NCBI RefSeq assembly: GCF_002335745.1
Contig: NZ_NIST01000001.1
Span: forward strand, 3,782,354 to 3,846,353
Length of the DNA: 64,000 nucleotides
Origin: Evansella halocellulosilytica
GTDB lineage: Bacteria; Bacillota; Bacilli; Bacillales; Salisediminibacteriaceae
Direction: 5' to 3'
Of this stretch, positions 19,539-29,066 are shown one piece after another; within the stretch, counting starts at the first letter, position 1, and every line of letters begins with the position of its first letter. The position numbers and the translations under genes are program-made. A model generated the notes under the pieces. That model did not search any database. It saw only the letters and a list, made by a program, of their open reading frames with translations, and was not told where the DNA came from.

Positions 19539-19562
19539 TATCCATACACTCATCATATAAAG

Positions 19563-19601
19563 AAAAAAAAGGACTTTGAATATATTTCATCTAAGTCCTT
19601 T
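19563..19601 (-). terminator. Terminator after GH85
   Basis: A perfect 9-bp stem (AAAGGACTT, 19568-19576, with AAGTCCTTT, 19593-19601) and a 16-nt loop is followed on the minus strand by eight T. It ends the GH85 transcript. It leaves only 60 bp before GH1, so GH1 has its own promoter or depends on read-through. Confidence 0.8.
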
Positions 19602-19695
19602 AATAAACACAGAAAAACTTTAATATTGACATTAAATTTTTTTCTGAAACTTATATTATTTGTTTACTTTTTATTAAACAATTTTAAGATCTTAA

Positions 19696-22356
19696 CTAAA
19701 AACCATATGTTTCAAATTCATATATTCTTGCCGCCTGGTCCCCACCTTGTGTCGGTTGATGAACCGTCAAACGGACATACCTTGCTTCCGTTAATGGAAT
19801 CGAATGTTCACTCCCCCCTAAAGTATTGTTAGTTACTGATACTGTATCTTCCCAAACCTCTCCATCCATACTCGTTTCAATAGTAAATGCTCTAGTATTA
19901 AATGCTGCAGGTTCCCCTCCGGCTTCAGCATGTTTAATTACAAATTGTGATATCCGATAGACATCACCGAGATCCACCATGATCCAGTGGTCCAGCCCTA
20001 TTGCACACCATTTGCTGTTGTCCGATACTTTTCCATCTACTGCATAACTTGGACCCTCACTTGGAGTACATTGTCCACTTGCTGTGGCCTCCTTATTCAA
20101 AGCAAGATTTCTAATTTCACTGGCATCTTCTGAAATAGTAATAAAGTCTTCTCTTAATATTATATCTTCTCCTTGACTATTACTTGCAATTAATTGAACA
20201 CTGTATGTCCCTTCCTCTTCATAGACGACCGTTGGATTCAGTTCCTTACTTATGGAAGGTGTTGCTCCTTCAAAGAACCACTCTACATCCTCTGTAGCTT
20301 CTGAGGAATGGTTAAAGAACTGTATTTCATCGCCTGGTGCAGCAAAAGTTTGATTCACCGCAAAATCTGCCTTTGGTTTTGGGTATGGCGGCCATTCATA
20401 TGACTTGGTTACTCCTGCACCTCTAATGAAATCCTTGCTAACAGCGACTACTTCAATGACAGTGGAATTTTCATATCCGTCTCTTCTTAAGTCCGGTACA
20501 AATAACACATTATTAGGTGTTGCCCCTAGAAACTCTTTGTCACCATTCTCAGAGTAACGGTAAACTTCATAATGACGTGAGTCTCCGGTACCTTCCCAAG
20601 ACAAGGAAATGTCTGCATATAAACCTTCAGTAAACGTTGTACCTATATCAAGATTTTCTGGAGTTGCAGGGACCACCTTATCTTGATTTTTACTAGTAAC
20701 CTTCAATTCCCCAACATTTAGGTGATAGTTATGAATTACTTCGTCGCTATCGAAAAATAAGGATATGGCTGCAATCGTTTCCCCATCATATTTTTTCAAC
20801 TTAATCCGTTCTGTTACCCAATCATTATGACTTTGCCTACGAAGATTGAAGAATTCAAACTCATCCTCGTCTCCCTCAAAGCTTACCCCTACTTTCATAT
20901 TCGGTTTCTTCGTTGATGCTTTATAAGTTATAAAAATCTCAGTATCTCTATCAACTTCTAAATTCGTTTTATATAATTTAATATGAGTTGCATTTTCTGG
21001 TGATAACTCTCCATACACCTTTAAGGAACTTCCCCCGAAATAGGCTTCTTCCCAATCAAAATCGACAGAAAGTGCTTCACCATCACTCTCCCGAATCCAA
21101 CGCCATGTAGGAAGTACATCCTGTAAGCTTCGATTACTCCACGAGTGTTCTGATTTCACATCCCCTTCTACGGAAAAGAATTGACCACTCCCTGTATTAA
21201 AGTGTGTCACAAACGGCTTTTCGTTGATAACCGTCGTTTCAGTGAAATAATGGGCCATCCCTTTCCAACTGTCTGGATTGTGCTCTGTTTTCGTAGGATC
21301 CCCAGATTGTCCTACCCAAAACTCCTGTTCCTTTGCATAAAATTCTTGCATATTATCTGCTTCTTTAAATGCCCAGTCTGGTCTATAGATTCCTAAAGAC
21401 GTATAGGCTGACCCACCTTCTGGAAACAAGTTAGCCCAGTTTACATACGTATCCGTACCATTAGCCTCTACATCAATACCTGAGTACAGGTCATATGGAC
21501 TTCTTCCCAGTTCCAATGCCTTATCATGAGAGCTCTTTTGACTATTATTCCACCACCAGAAATTCAGGAACATACTATCAGTAACTCTAGTGTCTGCCTC
21601 TTGTAAAAACATTTTGTTATTGTCGTTTAAATAGTTTTGCCAACGAATTTCTCCAGAGGAAATCATCGAGTCATACCACATAATATGCATATCCTCTGGC
21701 TTATTATTTTGTAAATAAATGAGAAACTCTTGCATCTTCAATGCTGTCTCCAAAGTTCCTCCCTCAGTTTCCTGATTGATAAACCATCCATCAAATCCGT
21801 AGTACTCCGCTACTTCCAACAATTTGTCTGCAGCTGGGAATGACCCATCCACCCGTTTAGCCAACATTTGGTCTACCCATTCCTCTTGACCACCGTATAC
21901 TTGTGGCGGGAAAAAGACGTTTCCCAAAATTGGCACACCATTTCGATGAGAGGCATCAATAACATCCGCACTCGGTGGAGTAATAATTCCCTCCCCTGCA
22001 GAACCTGCCCAATAGACCATTAAATCAACATAATGCCAGTAACTGAACGTATTGGCAAAGAAATCATTATTTCCTTGCGAAGGAACTCCACTCGTATTGG
22101 AATTCAGTGCAGACAGGGCTACTAACTTTGCATCTGTTTGCTGTGTTTCATTAACTGGAAATAACACTTCCCTCTCAGCCAGCGGGACTGTACTACGGTT
22201 GTATTTTGCGTGGGGATCTGTCTCCGGGCTCCAATCCAATAACTGATCAGGGTACCAGTAAGATGATTCTGGTTGACTAGCTAATGTGGCTCCTGGAAGT
22301 AAGAAAAAAGACAAAACAATTAGTGAAGTTAATAAAAAATAATCTCTCTGTCTCAT
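19696..22356 (-). CDS. Secreted GH85 endo-beta-N-acetylglucosaminidase with PKD and F5/8C domains
   Basis: The protein is 886 aa with a signal peptide in the first 26 residues (FLLTSLIVLSFFLLPGATLA). The GH85 catalytic domain follows; GFDGWFINQETEGG holds the catalytic N194 and E196. Next come a beta-sandwich region, a PKD domain around residues 670-755 (ADFAVNQTFAAPGDEIQF ... EEEGTYSVQLIAS), and a C-terminal F5/8 type C (CBM32-like) domain (NLALNKEATASG ... ARYVRLTVHQ). GH85 enzymes cut the GlcNAc-beta-1,4-GlcNAc core of N-glycans and release Man(n)GlcNAc1. The architecture resembles Endo-A/Endo-BH of bacilli. RBS TAGGAGGG precedes the ATG. It is its own transcription unit. Confidence 0.94.
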   Translation of the reverse strand: MRQRDYFLLTSLIVLSFFLLPGATLASQPESSYWYPDQLLDWSPETDPHAKYNRSTVPLAEREVLFPVNETQQTDAKLVALSALNSNTSGVPSQGNNDFFANTFSYWHYVDLMVYWAGSAGEGIITPPSADVIDASHRNGVPILGNVFFPPQVYGGQEEWVDQMLAKRVDGSFPAADKLLEVAEYYGFDGWFINQETEGGTLETALKMQEFLIYLQNNKPEDMHIMWYDSMISSGEIRWQNYLNDNNKMFLQEADTRVTDSMFLNFWWWNNSQKSSHDKALELGRSPYDLYSGIDVEANGTDTYVNWANLFPEGGSAYTSLGIYRPDWAFKEADNMQEFYAKEQEFWVGQSGDPTKTEHNPDSWKGMAHYFTETTVINEKPFVTHFNTGSGQFFSVEGDVKSEHSWSNRSLQDVLPTWRWIRESDGEALSVDFDWEEAYFGGSSLKVYGELSPENATHIKLYKTNLEVDRDTEIFITYKASTKKPNMKVGVSFEGDEDEFEFFNLRRQSHNDWVTERIKLKKYDGETIAAISLFFDSDEVIHNYHLNVGELKVTSKNQDKVVPATPENLDIGTTFTEGLYADISLSWEGTGDSRHYEVYRYSENGDKEFLGATPNNVLFVPDLRRDGYENSTVIEVVAVSKDFIRGAGVTKSYEWPPYPKPKADFAVNQTFAAPGDEIQFFNHSSEATEDVEWFFEGATPSISKELNPTVVYEEEGTYSVQLIASNSQGEDIILREDFITISEDASEIRNLALNKEATASGQCTPSEGPSYAVDGKVSDNSKWCAIGLDHWIMVDLGDVYRISQFVIKHAEAGGEPAAFNTRAFTIETSMDGEVWEDTVSVTNNTLGGSEHSIPLTEARYVRLTVHQPTQGGDQAARIYEFETYGF

Positions 22357-22394
22357 AAAATCCCTCCTAGATTAGGTTAAAGAATAAGTTTGTC

Positions 22395-22414
22395 ATAGCT
22401 GGTCTCCCAGCTAT
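22395..22414. promoter_or_regulatory. Palindrome in the GH85 leader
   Basis: ATAGCTGG-TCTC-CCAGCTAT is a perfect 8-bp inverted repeat with a 4-nt loop, about 40 bp upstream of the GH85 start and downstream of the cre. It could be an RNA hairpin protecting the 5' end or an operator. Confidence 0.5.
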
Positions 22415-22436
22415 TATCCACCCCCTTAGGAAAACA

Positions 22437-22450
22437 TAAAAACGCTTACA
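22437..22450. promoter_or_regulatory. cre site in the GH85 promoter region
   Basis: TAAAAACGCTTACA matches TGWAARCGYTWNCW at 13 of 14 positions. It lies about 80 bp upstream of the GH85 start, consistent with CcpA repression of the secreted enzyme. Confidence 0.6.
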
Positions 22451-22511
22451 TTAAAGCGCACTCCAAAACGATAAAGCTCTTCATACTAATAATTATCAGA
22501 ATAAAAGTACA

Positions 22512-22517
22512 AGTCAA
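22512..22517 (-). promoter_or_regulatory. Candidate -35 box for GH85
   Basis: TTGACT on the minus strand is followed about 17-18 nt later by an AT-rich stretch (AATTAT/ATTATT) that could serve as -10. The cre lies about 60 nt downstream of the -35. The -10 assignment is weak. Confidence 0.35.
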
Positions 22518-22751
22518 TTCTTTAAAGATATTGATATGATTTTTACATTAAATCTATATTATTTACATTTAAATCAGTTGGTTGTAAGTGCTTTGTCAGA
22601 GGTGGTACATTTTTCTATAAAGGGGACCAACCAGAAGTAATTCAAGTGCATTCACTATAATTACTTATATAACACTATCTATCATTGATTTTTAACATTA
22701 TTACATGCACCCACTTTGAGTGCATGCACTTCAAGTTAAACCTCGCTCATA

Positions 22752-22776
22752 GGTAACCGAAAAAAACACGGTCACC
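22752..22776. repeat. Inverted repeat before the malic enzyme gene
   Basis: GGTAACCG (22752-22759) faces CGGTCACC (22769-22776) with one mismatch and a 9-nt A-rich spacer, 81 bp before the malic enzyme start. It is a candidate operator. The rest of 22561-22856 shows only a direct GTGCATGCAC-type motif and no gene. Confidence 0.35.
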
Positions 22777-22856
22777 ATTTATAAAATCAAATTGTTTAAG
22801 AGATACTACCTTTGACTTTTTATTTTTTAAATTTTGTTAAAAAAGGATTGAGTGGA

Positions 22857-24257
22857 ATGGTACGTACGAATATGACGATCATTTTAAGGTTGGAAATACA
22901 TAAAAAGAAAATTTCATTTGGTGAGATTGCTACCGTTATTAGTAGATCTGGTGGGGATATGGTTGCGATTGATGTGATAAAAGAAAGTCCAGAAATGACA
23001 GTTCGTGACATTAGTATAAATATCATAAGTGAAGAAAAACAACAATCGATTATTGAATCAATCCATCAATTACCTGGAGTTAGTATCAGGCATGTATCAG
23101 ATCGAACATTCTTACTTCATTTAGGCGGAAAAATTGAAGTAAGATCAAAAAATACGATTGATAATCGAGAAGAACTATCTCATGTTTATACACCCGAAGT
23201 CGCTAGAATATGTATGGCAATTGATGAAGAACCTTCACTTGCATACAATTTAACGATAAAGAAAAATGCAGTAGCTGTTATATCAAATGCAACAGCGGTC
23301 TTAGGATTAGGTAAAATTAAACCAGAGGCAGCGATGCCGGTGATGGAAGGAAAAGCGATGTTATTTAAACAACTAGCTGGTATTGACGCATATCCTCTTT
23401 GTCTTGAATCCAAAAATACGGAGGAAATCATTCAGATTATTAAAGCACTCAGTCCTTCTTTTGGTGGAATCAACCTAGAGGATATTGCATCTCCTCAATG
23501 TTTTGATATTGAAGAACGATTAAAGAAAGAAATCGATATCCCTGTGTTTCATGATGACCAGCATGGAACAGCCATCGTTACACTCGCAGGACTATTAAAT
23601 GCTCTTAAAGTAACAAACAAAGAATTAAAAGATTGTAAAATTATCGTTTGCGGTATTGGTGCTGCAGGAATCGCAATCACAAAAATGCTCCTGACAGCTG
23701 GAGCAAAAAACGTGATTGGAGTTGATCGCAATGGGGCTTTATCACGTGACGAGAACTATGAGAACGAAGCCTGGAATTGGTATGCCAATAACACGAACCC
23801 TCATAATGAAAAAGGGGCATTGCCTTCTGTTATGGACGGAGCAGATGTATTTATTGGCGTATCTGCCCCGAATGTTCTTAACGTAGAAGACGTTAAAAGA
23901 ATGGCCGCTCAGCCAATCGTTTTTGCTCTTGCTAATCCAAACCCTGAAATTGACCCTGAACTCGCAAAACCGTATGTCAAAGTCATGGCGACTGGCAGAT
24001 CAGATTACCCAAACCAAGTAAATAATGTTTTATGTTTCCCTGGTATTTTTCGAGGTGCTCTTGACTGCAGAGCTTCAGATATTAATGAAGAGATGAAACT
24101 CGCAGCTGCAAAAGCAATCGCCTCTACAATCAATGAAAATGAATTAAATGAAGATTACATTATCCCAGGTGTATTTAACGACCAAGTAGTTCCAAACATT
24201 CGAGAAGCCGTCATGAAATCCGGATATGCAACAAAAGCAGCTAAAAAGAAAGAATAG
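22857..24257 (+). CDS. NAD(P)-dependent malic enzyme with N-terminal ACT-like domain
   Basis: The protein is 466 aa from the ATG at 22857, with AAAGGA 9 nt upstream. The first 75 residues look like an ACT regulatory domain (MTIILRLEIHKKKISFGEIATVISRSGGD). The malic domain follows with VYTPEVARICMAI, NATAVLGLG, the Lys of PVMEGKAMLFKQ and FGGINLEDI. The NAD-binding domain starts HDDQHGTAIVTLAG and has the GIGAAG Rossmann loop. It oxidatively decarboxylates malate to pyruvate, as B. subtilis YtsJ does. It stands alone on the plus strand between the two sugar regions and shows no link to either. A shorter form from the next Met (MTIILR) is possible. Confidence 0.93.
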   Translation: MVRTNMTIILRLEIHKKKISFGEIATVISRSGGDMVAIDVIKESPEMTVRDISINIISEEKQQSIIESIHQLPGVSIRHVSDRTFLLHLGGKIEVRSKNTIDNREELSHVYTPEVARICMAIDEEPSLAYNLTIKKNAVAVISNATAVLGLGKIKPEAAMPVMEGKAMLFKQLAGIDAYPLCLESKNTEEIIQIIKALSPSFGGINLEDIASPQCFDIEERLKKEIDIPVFHDDQHGTAIVTLAGLLNALKVTNKELKDCKIIVCGIGAAGIAITKMLLTAGAKNVIGVDRNGALSRDENYENEAWNWYANNTNPHNEKGALPSVMDGADVFIGVSAPNVLNVEDVKRMAAQPIVFALANPNPEIDPELAKPYVKVMATGRSDYPNQVNNVLCFPGIFRGALDCRASDINEEMKLAAAKAIASTINENELNEDYIIPGVFNDQVVPNIREAVMKSGYATKAAKKKE

Positions 24258-24334
24258 CGTGTAGTTTATTTGTTTTGATTTATCATAATTGAAGATTAAA
24301 ATTCCAACCTATCTATATTAGAAGGTGTTTGACA

Positions 24335-24380
24335 CAAAAAACCTGCCTCACGCAGTAAGTCATCACTACGATGAGACAGG
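24335..24380 (-). terminator. Terminator of the tkt-abfA-DUF6171 operon
   Basis: The stem CCTGCCTCA (24342-24350) / TGAGACAGG (24372-24380) has one G:T pair. On the minus strand it is followed by TTTTTTGTGTC. It lies 10 bp after the DUF6171 stop. Confidence 0.75.
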
Positions 24381-24389
24381 AATATTTTA

Positions 24390-24629
24390 TCACCATTTAG
24401 GAGCTGCCGGGTATGGGCAGCTTTTTTCTTTAAAGAGTGCTCGATATGAGACGATTTCACCAGAATGCTGACAAGTCGTTCCGTATTGTAACGATGGACA
24501 CTCCATACAGATGGCGAGTCGTTGTTCGTATGTGTCATCACTAACAGACTTTTCCTTATCAATAAGTAAGCTGTCCATATCGACATTTACATGTATTCCA
24601 CAGCTTTTACATTCGTTCGTTCTACTCAT
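24390..24629 (-). CDS. Small Cys-rich DUF6171-like protein
   Basis: The protein is 79 aa with six cysteines in zinc-finger-like spacing: ECKSCGIHV near the start, AICMECPSL at about 42, then GTTCQHSG and KSCPYP. The pattern matches the DUF6171 family, whose function is unknown, though here the third CxxC is reduced to C-Q-H. It likely binds a metal. AAGGATC precedes the ATG at 24629. It is 19 bp downstream of the GH51 gene and shares its operon and terminator, so it is co-expressed with arabinose genes. A direct role in arabinose use is not evident. Confidence 0.75.
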   Translation of the reverse strand: MSRTNECKSCGIHVNVDMDSLLIDKEKSVSDDTYEQRLAICMECPSLQYGTTCQHSGEIVSYRALFKEKSCPYPAAPKW

Positions 24630-24648
24630 TTATTGATCCTTGCTTTCA

Positions 24649-26136
24649 TTATCCAATTGTTACGATCGCAACAGACATCGCTGGTAACGTTACTGTCAAT
24701 ACATTGTTTTCGACCGTAACACTTTCTAAATGTACAGGTTTTACGTTTTCTGGCTCATCGAACGTATTATGTGCATTCGTTTCACCGGCAGTTAATAATC
24801 TTCCGGAAACTTTACCAACTTGATCAGCTAAACCACGAAGCTCAACCGTAATAGTAGACTCTTCTTTATGGTTTAAGTTACATAAACTTATGTGAATATT
24901 ACCATCCTTATCTTTTGAAGCAGAAGTGCTGACTGAAGGTAATTGTTCACCATTTAATTCATATGTATCACTCTTGATATCCATGTCTAGATTTTCTGCG
25001 TCCTGGTGCACTTTAAACATCTCGAATACGTGATACGTCGGAGTAAGAATCATCTTCTCACCTTCAGTTAAGATCATCGCTTGAAGGACGTTAATCGTTT
25101 GAGCAATGTTTGCCATTTGAACACGATCACAATGATCATGGAAAATGTGAAAGTGTAACGCTGCAACGAGTGCATCGCGAATCGTGTTTTGTTGATAGAG
25201 GAATCCAGGGTTTGTTCCAGGTTCCACGTCAAACCACGTTCCCCATTCATCAATAATCATGCCAATTCGCTTCTCAGGGTCATATTTATCCATGATCGTG
25301 GAATGTTTCGTAATTAATTCATCAATATGAAGAGCTTTCTTCAGTGTAATGAACCATTCTTCCTCTCTCGGATCTAAAGCAGAACCTTTCCCTTTCCAGA
25401 AATCACCAGGTATCGTATAGTAATGGAGACTTAAACCATCCATTAACCAGTGAGCTTCTCGCATAAGCACTTCTGTCCAACGATAGTCATCAACATTTGC
25501 ACCACCAGCAATTTTGTAAATTTTATTATCCCCGTAATTTCTTACATACGTCTGATAACGGCGATACAAGTCGGCATAATATTCTGGACGCATATTTCCT
25601 CCGCATCCCCAATTTTCATTTCCGACACCAAAATACGTTAATGCCCATGGCTTTTCTCTTCCATTTTCCTTTCGCCAGTTCGCCATGGGAGATTCTCCAT
25701 CAAATGTCATATACTCGACCCATTCAGACATTTCTTGAACCGTTCCGCTGCCTACGTTCCCGCAGATGTACGGTTCCGTTTCCAGCATCTCACAAAGCAT
25801 CATAAATTCATGAGTTCCAAAATGGTTATTTTCGACAACGCCGCCCCAGTGCGTATTCACCATTCTTTTTCTATTTTCGCGCGGACCTACACCGTCCTTC
25901 CAGTGATATTCATCCGCAAAACATCCACCTGGCCAACGTAATACAGGAATATTAATATTTTTCAGTGCTTCAACCGTATCATTACGGATCCCGTTTGTGT
26001 TAGGGATCGGTGAATCTTCCCCAACCCAGAATCCTTCATAAATACATCTTCCTAAATGCTCAGAGAAGTGACCATATATATTTTTGTTAATTTTCCCTTT
26101 TTCAATATCTGTATTAACAACGACTTTATTTGTCAT
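24649..26136 (-). CDS. abfA: GH51 alpha-L-arabinofuranosidase (first copy)
   Basis: The protein is 495 aa and has no signal peptide. N-terminal [18 protein letters not shown], the sugar-binding [18 protein letters not shown], acid/base E174 in VGNENWG and nucleophile E297 in IIDEWGTW are all as expected. It removes terminal alpha-L-arabinofuranosyl residues from imported arabino-oligosaccharides. The ATG has AGGAGGG 6 nt upstream. It is the middle gene of the AraR-box-controlled tkt operon. A second, diverged GH51 lies at 39131-40648, so the two may split alpha-1,5 and alpha-1,2/1,3 linkages. Confidence 0.93.
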   Translation of the reverse strand: MTNKVVVNTDIEKGKINKNIYGHFSEHLGRCIYEGFWVGEDSPIPNTNGIRNDTVEALKNINIPVLRWPGGCFADEYHWKDGVGPRENRKRMVNTHWGGVVENNHFGTHEFMMLCEMLETEPYICGNVGSGTVQEMSEWVEYMTFDGESPMANWRKENGREKPWALTYFGVGNENWGCGGNMRPEYYADLYRRYQTYVRNYGDNKIYKIAGGANVDDYRWTEVLMREAHWLMDGLSLHYYTIPGDFWKGKGSALDPREEEWFITLKKALHIDELITKHSTIMDKYDPEKRIGMIIDEWGTWFDVEPGTNPGFLYQQNTIRDALVAALHFHIFHDHCDRVQMANIAQTINVLQAMILTEGEKMILTPTYHVFEMFKVHQDAENLDMDIKSDTYELNGEQLPSVSTSASKDKDGNIHISLCNLNHKEESTITVELRGLADQVGKVSGRLLTAGETNAHNTFDEPENVKPVHLESVTVENNVLTVTLPAMSVAIVTIG

Positions 26137-26174
26137 AACATTCCCTCCTAGTTTTGTAGCTTTACATGACCGAT

Positions 26175-28175
26175 TTACTTAACAGATTCTAATAATCTTT
26201 CAATATGACTGACTACATTTTCAGCATGAAAACCATATTTTCGAACGACAACATTTCCTTTTCCAGACGCACCGAATGTGTTCATTCCGATAATAGAACC
26301 GTGCTCTCCTACATAGCGCTCCCAGCCAAGTGGTGAGGCCATTTCAATAGCTACTCTCACTTTCTTTGAATCTGGTAAAATAGATTCTTTATACTCGTCT
26401 GATTGTTGTTCAAATAATTCCCAGCTCGGCATACTTACGATTCTTACTCCTATGCCTTGTCTTTCTAATTGTTCTTTTGCCTCCACAGCAAGACTCACTT
26501 CTGAACCTGTCGCGATTACTATCACATCTGCCCCTTTTTCAGATTCCGATAAAACGTAAGCCCCTTTCTTAATGCCTTCTCTTGCGAGGTCTTCTGTCCC
26601 TTGTAAAACTGGTAACGCTTGGCGAGTTAATACCATTGCTACAGGTCCTTCCTTTTGATCGAAGGCATATCGATACGCTTCAGTCGTTTCGTTTGCATCA
26701 GCTGGACGGATCACGGTTAAACCAGGAATCACACGCAAGGCTGGAAGCTGTTCAACTGGTTCATGTGTTGGTCCATCTTCACCTACAGCAATACTGTCAT
26801 GTGTGAAAACGTAGATGACAGGCTGGTTCATCATGGAAGCTAACCGAATAGACGGGCGAAGATAATCAGAAAATACGAGGAATGTCCCACCATATGGCCT
26901 TATTCCCCCATGAAGAGCGAGTCCATTTAACGCAGCTCCCATTGCATGCTCACGTACTCCAAACCATACGTTTTTTCCAGCATAATCATCTTTATGAAAA
27001 ATCGAATAATCCTTTAAAGTTGTATTATTTGATCCTGCTAAATCTGCAGATCCTCCGAATACAGCTGGTACACTTCGAGCAATCGCATTCAATGCCTCAC
27101 CTGATGACTGCCTTGTTGCAACATTTGAAGAGTCTGTAAAATACACCGGTAAATCTCGATCCCAACCCGAAGGAAGTTCATGGTTTATCGCTTGCTCAAA
27201 TTGGTGTGCAAGCTCTGGATATTCCTTTTTGTAAGCGTCAAAACGTTTATTCCACTCCCCCTCAATGGTCGTTCCTTTTTCCTTTACACAGTAAAAATGG
27301 TTTATCACTTCTTCTGGAATTTCGAACGGTTCATGCTTCCAGCCATAACTGTGTTTAGTTAAGCGCGCTTCTTCGCTCCCTAGCGGAGATCCATGTGAGG
27401 ACGATGAACCAGACTTGTTCGGACTTCCATGACCAATCGTCGTTTTTATTTCTATTAAAGTCGGTCTACTTAACTCCGACTTGCCTTTTTTAATTGCTTC
27501 ACCAATCTCCTTAATATTCGTGCCATCTTCAACTTTTACATATTGCCATCCATACGATATAAACCTTTGTTCAACGTTTTCAGAAAAGGATAGATGAAGG
27601 TCACCATCTAATGAAATATCGTTAGAGTCATAAAGAACGATTAATTTTCCTAGACCCATATGTCCCGCCATTGATGCAGCTTCTGACGATACTCCTTCCA
27701 TTAAGTCACCATCGCCACATATTGCATATGTAAAGTGGTCGATAAGGTTAAAGCCTTTTTGATTATAGGTGGCTGCTAAATGAGCTTCAGCCATTGCCAT
27801 CCCGACAGCCGATGAAATCCCTTGACCGAGTGGTCCTGTCGTTGCTTCTACTCCTACTGTATGCCCATATTCCGGATGTCCCGGCGTTTTACTTCCTAGT
27901 TGACGAAAGTTCTTTAATTCTTCTATCGGTAAATCATAATGAGTTAAATGAAGGAGACTGTAAAGCAATGCCGATCCATGGCCAGCTGATAATACAAAGC
28001 GATCCCTGTCAAAGAAGTGTGGATTTGCTGGATTATGTTTCAGATGATTGACCCAAAGCTCATATGCCATAGGAGCAGCACCCATCGGCATACCAGGGTG
28101 ACCTGAATTTGCTTTTTCAACCATGTCAATCGCTAACGTTCGGATACTATTAATTGCCGTTTGCTCAATACTCAT
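26175..28175 (-). CDS. tkt: Transketolase, AraR-controlled paralogue
   Basis: The protein is 666 aa, full length. TPP-binding motifs are complete: [40 protein letters not shown], then [13 protein letters not shown] and [19 protein letters not shown]. It transfers C2 units between pentose and hexose phosphates, taking xylulose-5-phosphate made from arabinose into glycolysis. A second transketolase of 665 aa (60460-62457) sits in the usual yne context and is presumably the housekeeping enzyme. This copy is first in an operon with GH51 and DUF6171, behind two AraR-like operators, so it looks specialised for pentose growth. Confidence 0.95.
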   Translation of the reverse strand: MSIEQTAINSIRTLAIDMVEKANSGHPGMPMGAAPMAYELWVNHLKHNPANPHFFDRDRFVLSAGHGSALLYSLLHLTHYDLPIEELKNFRQLGSKTPGHPEYGHTVGVEATTGPLGQGISSAVGMAMAEAHLAATYNQKGFNLIDHFTYAICGDGDLMEGVSSEAASMAGHMGLGKLIVLYDSNDISLDGDLHLSFSENVEQRFISYGWQYVKVEDGTNIKEIGEAIKKGKSELSRPTLIEIKTTIGHGSPNKSGSSSSHGSPLGSEEARLTKHSYGWKHEPFEIPEEVINHFYCVKEKGTTIEGEWNKRFDAYKKEYPELAHQFEQAINHELPSGWDRDLPVYFTDSSNVATRQSSGEALNAIARSVPAVFGGSADLAGSNNTTLKDYSIFHKDDYAGKNVWFGVREHAMGAALNGLALHGGIRPYGGTFLVFSDYLRPSIRLASMMNQPVIYVFTHDSIAVGEDGPTHEPVEQLPALRVIPGLTVIRPADANETTEAYRYAFDQKEGPVAMVLTRQALPVLQGTEDLAREGIKKGAYVLSESEKGADVIVIATGSEVSLAVEAKEQLERQGIGVRIVSMPSWELFEQQSDEYKESILPDSKKVRVAIEMASPLGWERYVGEHGSIIGMNTFGASGKGNVVVRKYGFHAENVVSHIERLLESVK

Positions 28176-28240
28176 CTACCATTCCCCTTATTAGTAGTTT
28201 ATCAACGAACACGAATTACGTATTTCCAAAAGCTGCACAA

Positions 28241-28256
28241 ATTGTATGTACATATT
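28241..28256. promoter_or_regulatory. AraR-like operator, distal copy before tkt
   Basis: ATTGTATGTACATATT resembles the AraR core TTGTACGTACAA. It is 42 bp from the next box, about four helical turns, a spacing compatible with cooperative binding as known for AraR. Confidence 0.65.
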
Positions 28257-28282
28257 ACATATAAAAAAATAAAAATACCTCT

Positions 28283-28298
28283 ACTTGTACGTACATTT
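28283..28298. promoter_or_regulatory. AraR-like operator, proximal copy before tkt
   Basis: ACTTGTACGTACATTT is a close match to the AraR consensus. It sits directly downstream of the tkt -10 box, overlapping the expected transcription start. Confidence 0.8.
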
Positions 28299-28301
28299 AT
28301 T

Positions 28302-28330
28302 ATTGTATACTTTGTCTTTATGTTTGACAA
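28302..28330 (-). promoter_or_regulatory. Sigma-A promoter of the tkt operon
   Basis: On the minus strand TTGTCA (28325-28330) and TACAAT (28302-28307) are separated by exactly 17 bp. The AraR box follows within 4 bp. The remaining sequence to 28545 is AT-rich and I see no gene in it. Confidence 0.7.
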
Positions 28331-28545
28331 GATCTTTCACAAAATTCTAAAAAGAAAATCGCAAGTCATTTTATTGAAAACTAATTTGTATCGAATTCTC
28401 TGAATATATGGTTAATTTCTCTTTAAAATGCATGATAGAGATTGTTAATTTTTGTACTTAATCTGACAAAGGGGGTTATCGAAAGAAATGAAACCTAGTT
28501 TTAATAAAAACGTAAAGTTAGTATATAAGTATTGGAGGGTGAAAG

Positions 28546-28761
28546 ATGGATTGGTTTATCCGACTTATTTTAATATTGCTTTTCTTGCCTTTTATATTTT
28601 ACTTCATGGCATTAGGGAAGAATGTACGAGAAACAGAAAAAAAACATAACCGAGATATGACATATGAATTAAATCCGTTTACTGGAACAAAGATGCCTGT
28701 AGAAAGCCATGACGAGGGTAGAAAAAATAGTAGTCGGTGTGGAAAAAGTCTGGGAAAATAG
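28546..28761 (+). CDS. Small single-pass membrane protein, unknown
   Basis: The reading frame is 71 aa with a good ribosome binding site (GGAGG, 7 nt before the ATG). Residues 3-23 form one hydrophobic helix (WFIRLILILLFLPFIFYFMA), followed by a polar tail with many charged residues and one Cys. No family is recognised. It stands alone between the divergent tkt promoter and araR. The tail runs over an antisense open frame, so its 3' part may be recent or non-native. I am only moderately sure it is a gene. Confidence 0.45.
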   Translation: MDWFIRLILILLFLPFIFYFMALGKNVRETEKKHNRDMTYELNPFTGTKMPVESHDEGRKNSSRCGKSLGK

Positions 28762-28917
28762 CTTTTCTCTTTTTCTCACGTAATATCACCATACGTCCGC
28801 GACTCAAAACTTCGTCGCCTTGATCTACTTTGCTCAGTTGTCCTCCATTTTGAACACTCACTAATAATAATGGTCATAATGAACTAAACTCCTCTACGGT
28901 TGGCTCATTGTTGATCA

Positions 28918-29050
28918 TTGAAAAGCGAAGGTGACGAAGCCTAAGGGAACAGCGCGAGCCGAAAATCCCGCAGGAAGCGAAGAGTGAGCTACCGAGGAAG
29001 TTTCGGCCATGCCCGCGGCAAGCATTCACCGAAAGCGACGCCACAAGAAC
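28918..29050. repeat. GC-rich intergenic repeat-like block
   Basis: This about 130-bp stretch is clearly richer in G and C than its surroundings and full of GCGA/CGAAG words (AAAGCGAAGG, GGAAGCGAAGAG, CCGAAAGCGACG). No reading frame is convincing. The style resembles interspersed intergenic elements of bacilli. A single window cannot show copy number, so the repeat status is inference. The whole gap 28762-29148 holds this block and a terminator. Confidence 0.35.
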
Positions 29051-29066
29051 AACAAATTAAAAACTG

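Noticed and set aside
22812-22840. TTGACT with AT-rich -10 just before the malic enzyme
   Set aside because: The implied transcription start would fall inside or after the ribosome binding site, so it is unlikely to be the functional promoter.
28679-28861. Antisense 60-codon frame reading SVQNGGQLSKVDQGDEVLSR
   Set aside because: It looks somewhat protein-like but overlaps the 3' end of the plus-strand membrane protein gene and has no clear ribosome site, and I recognise no family. Not annotated as a gene.
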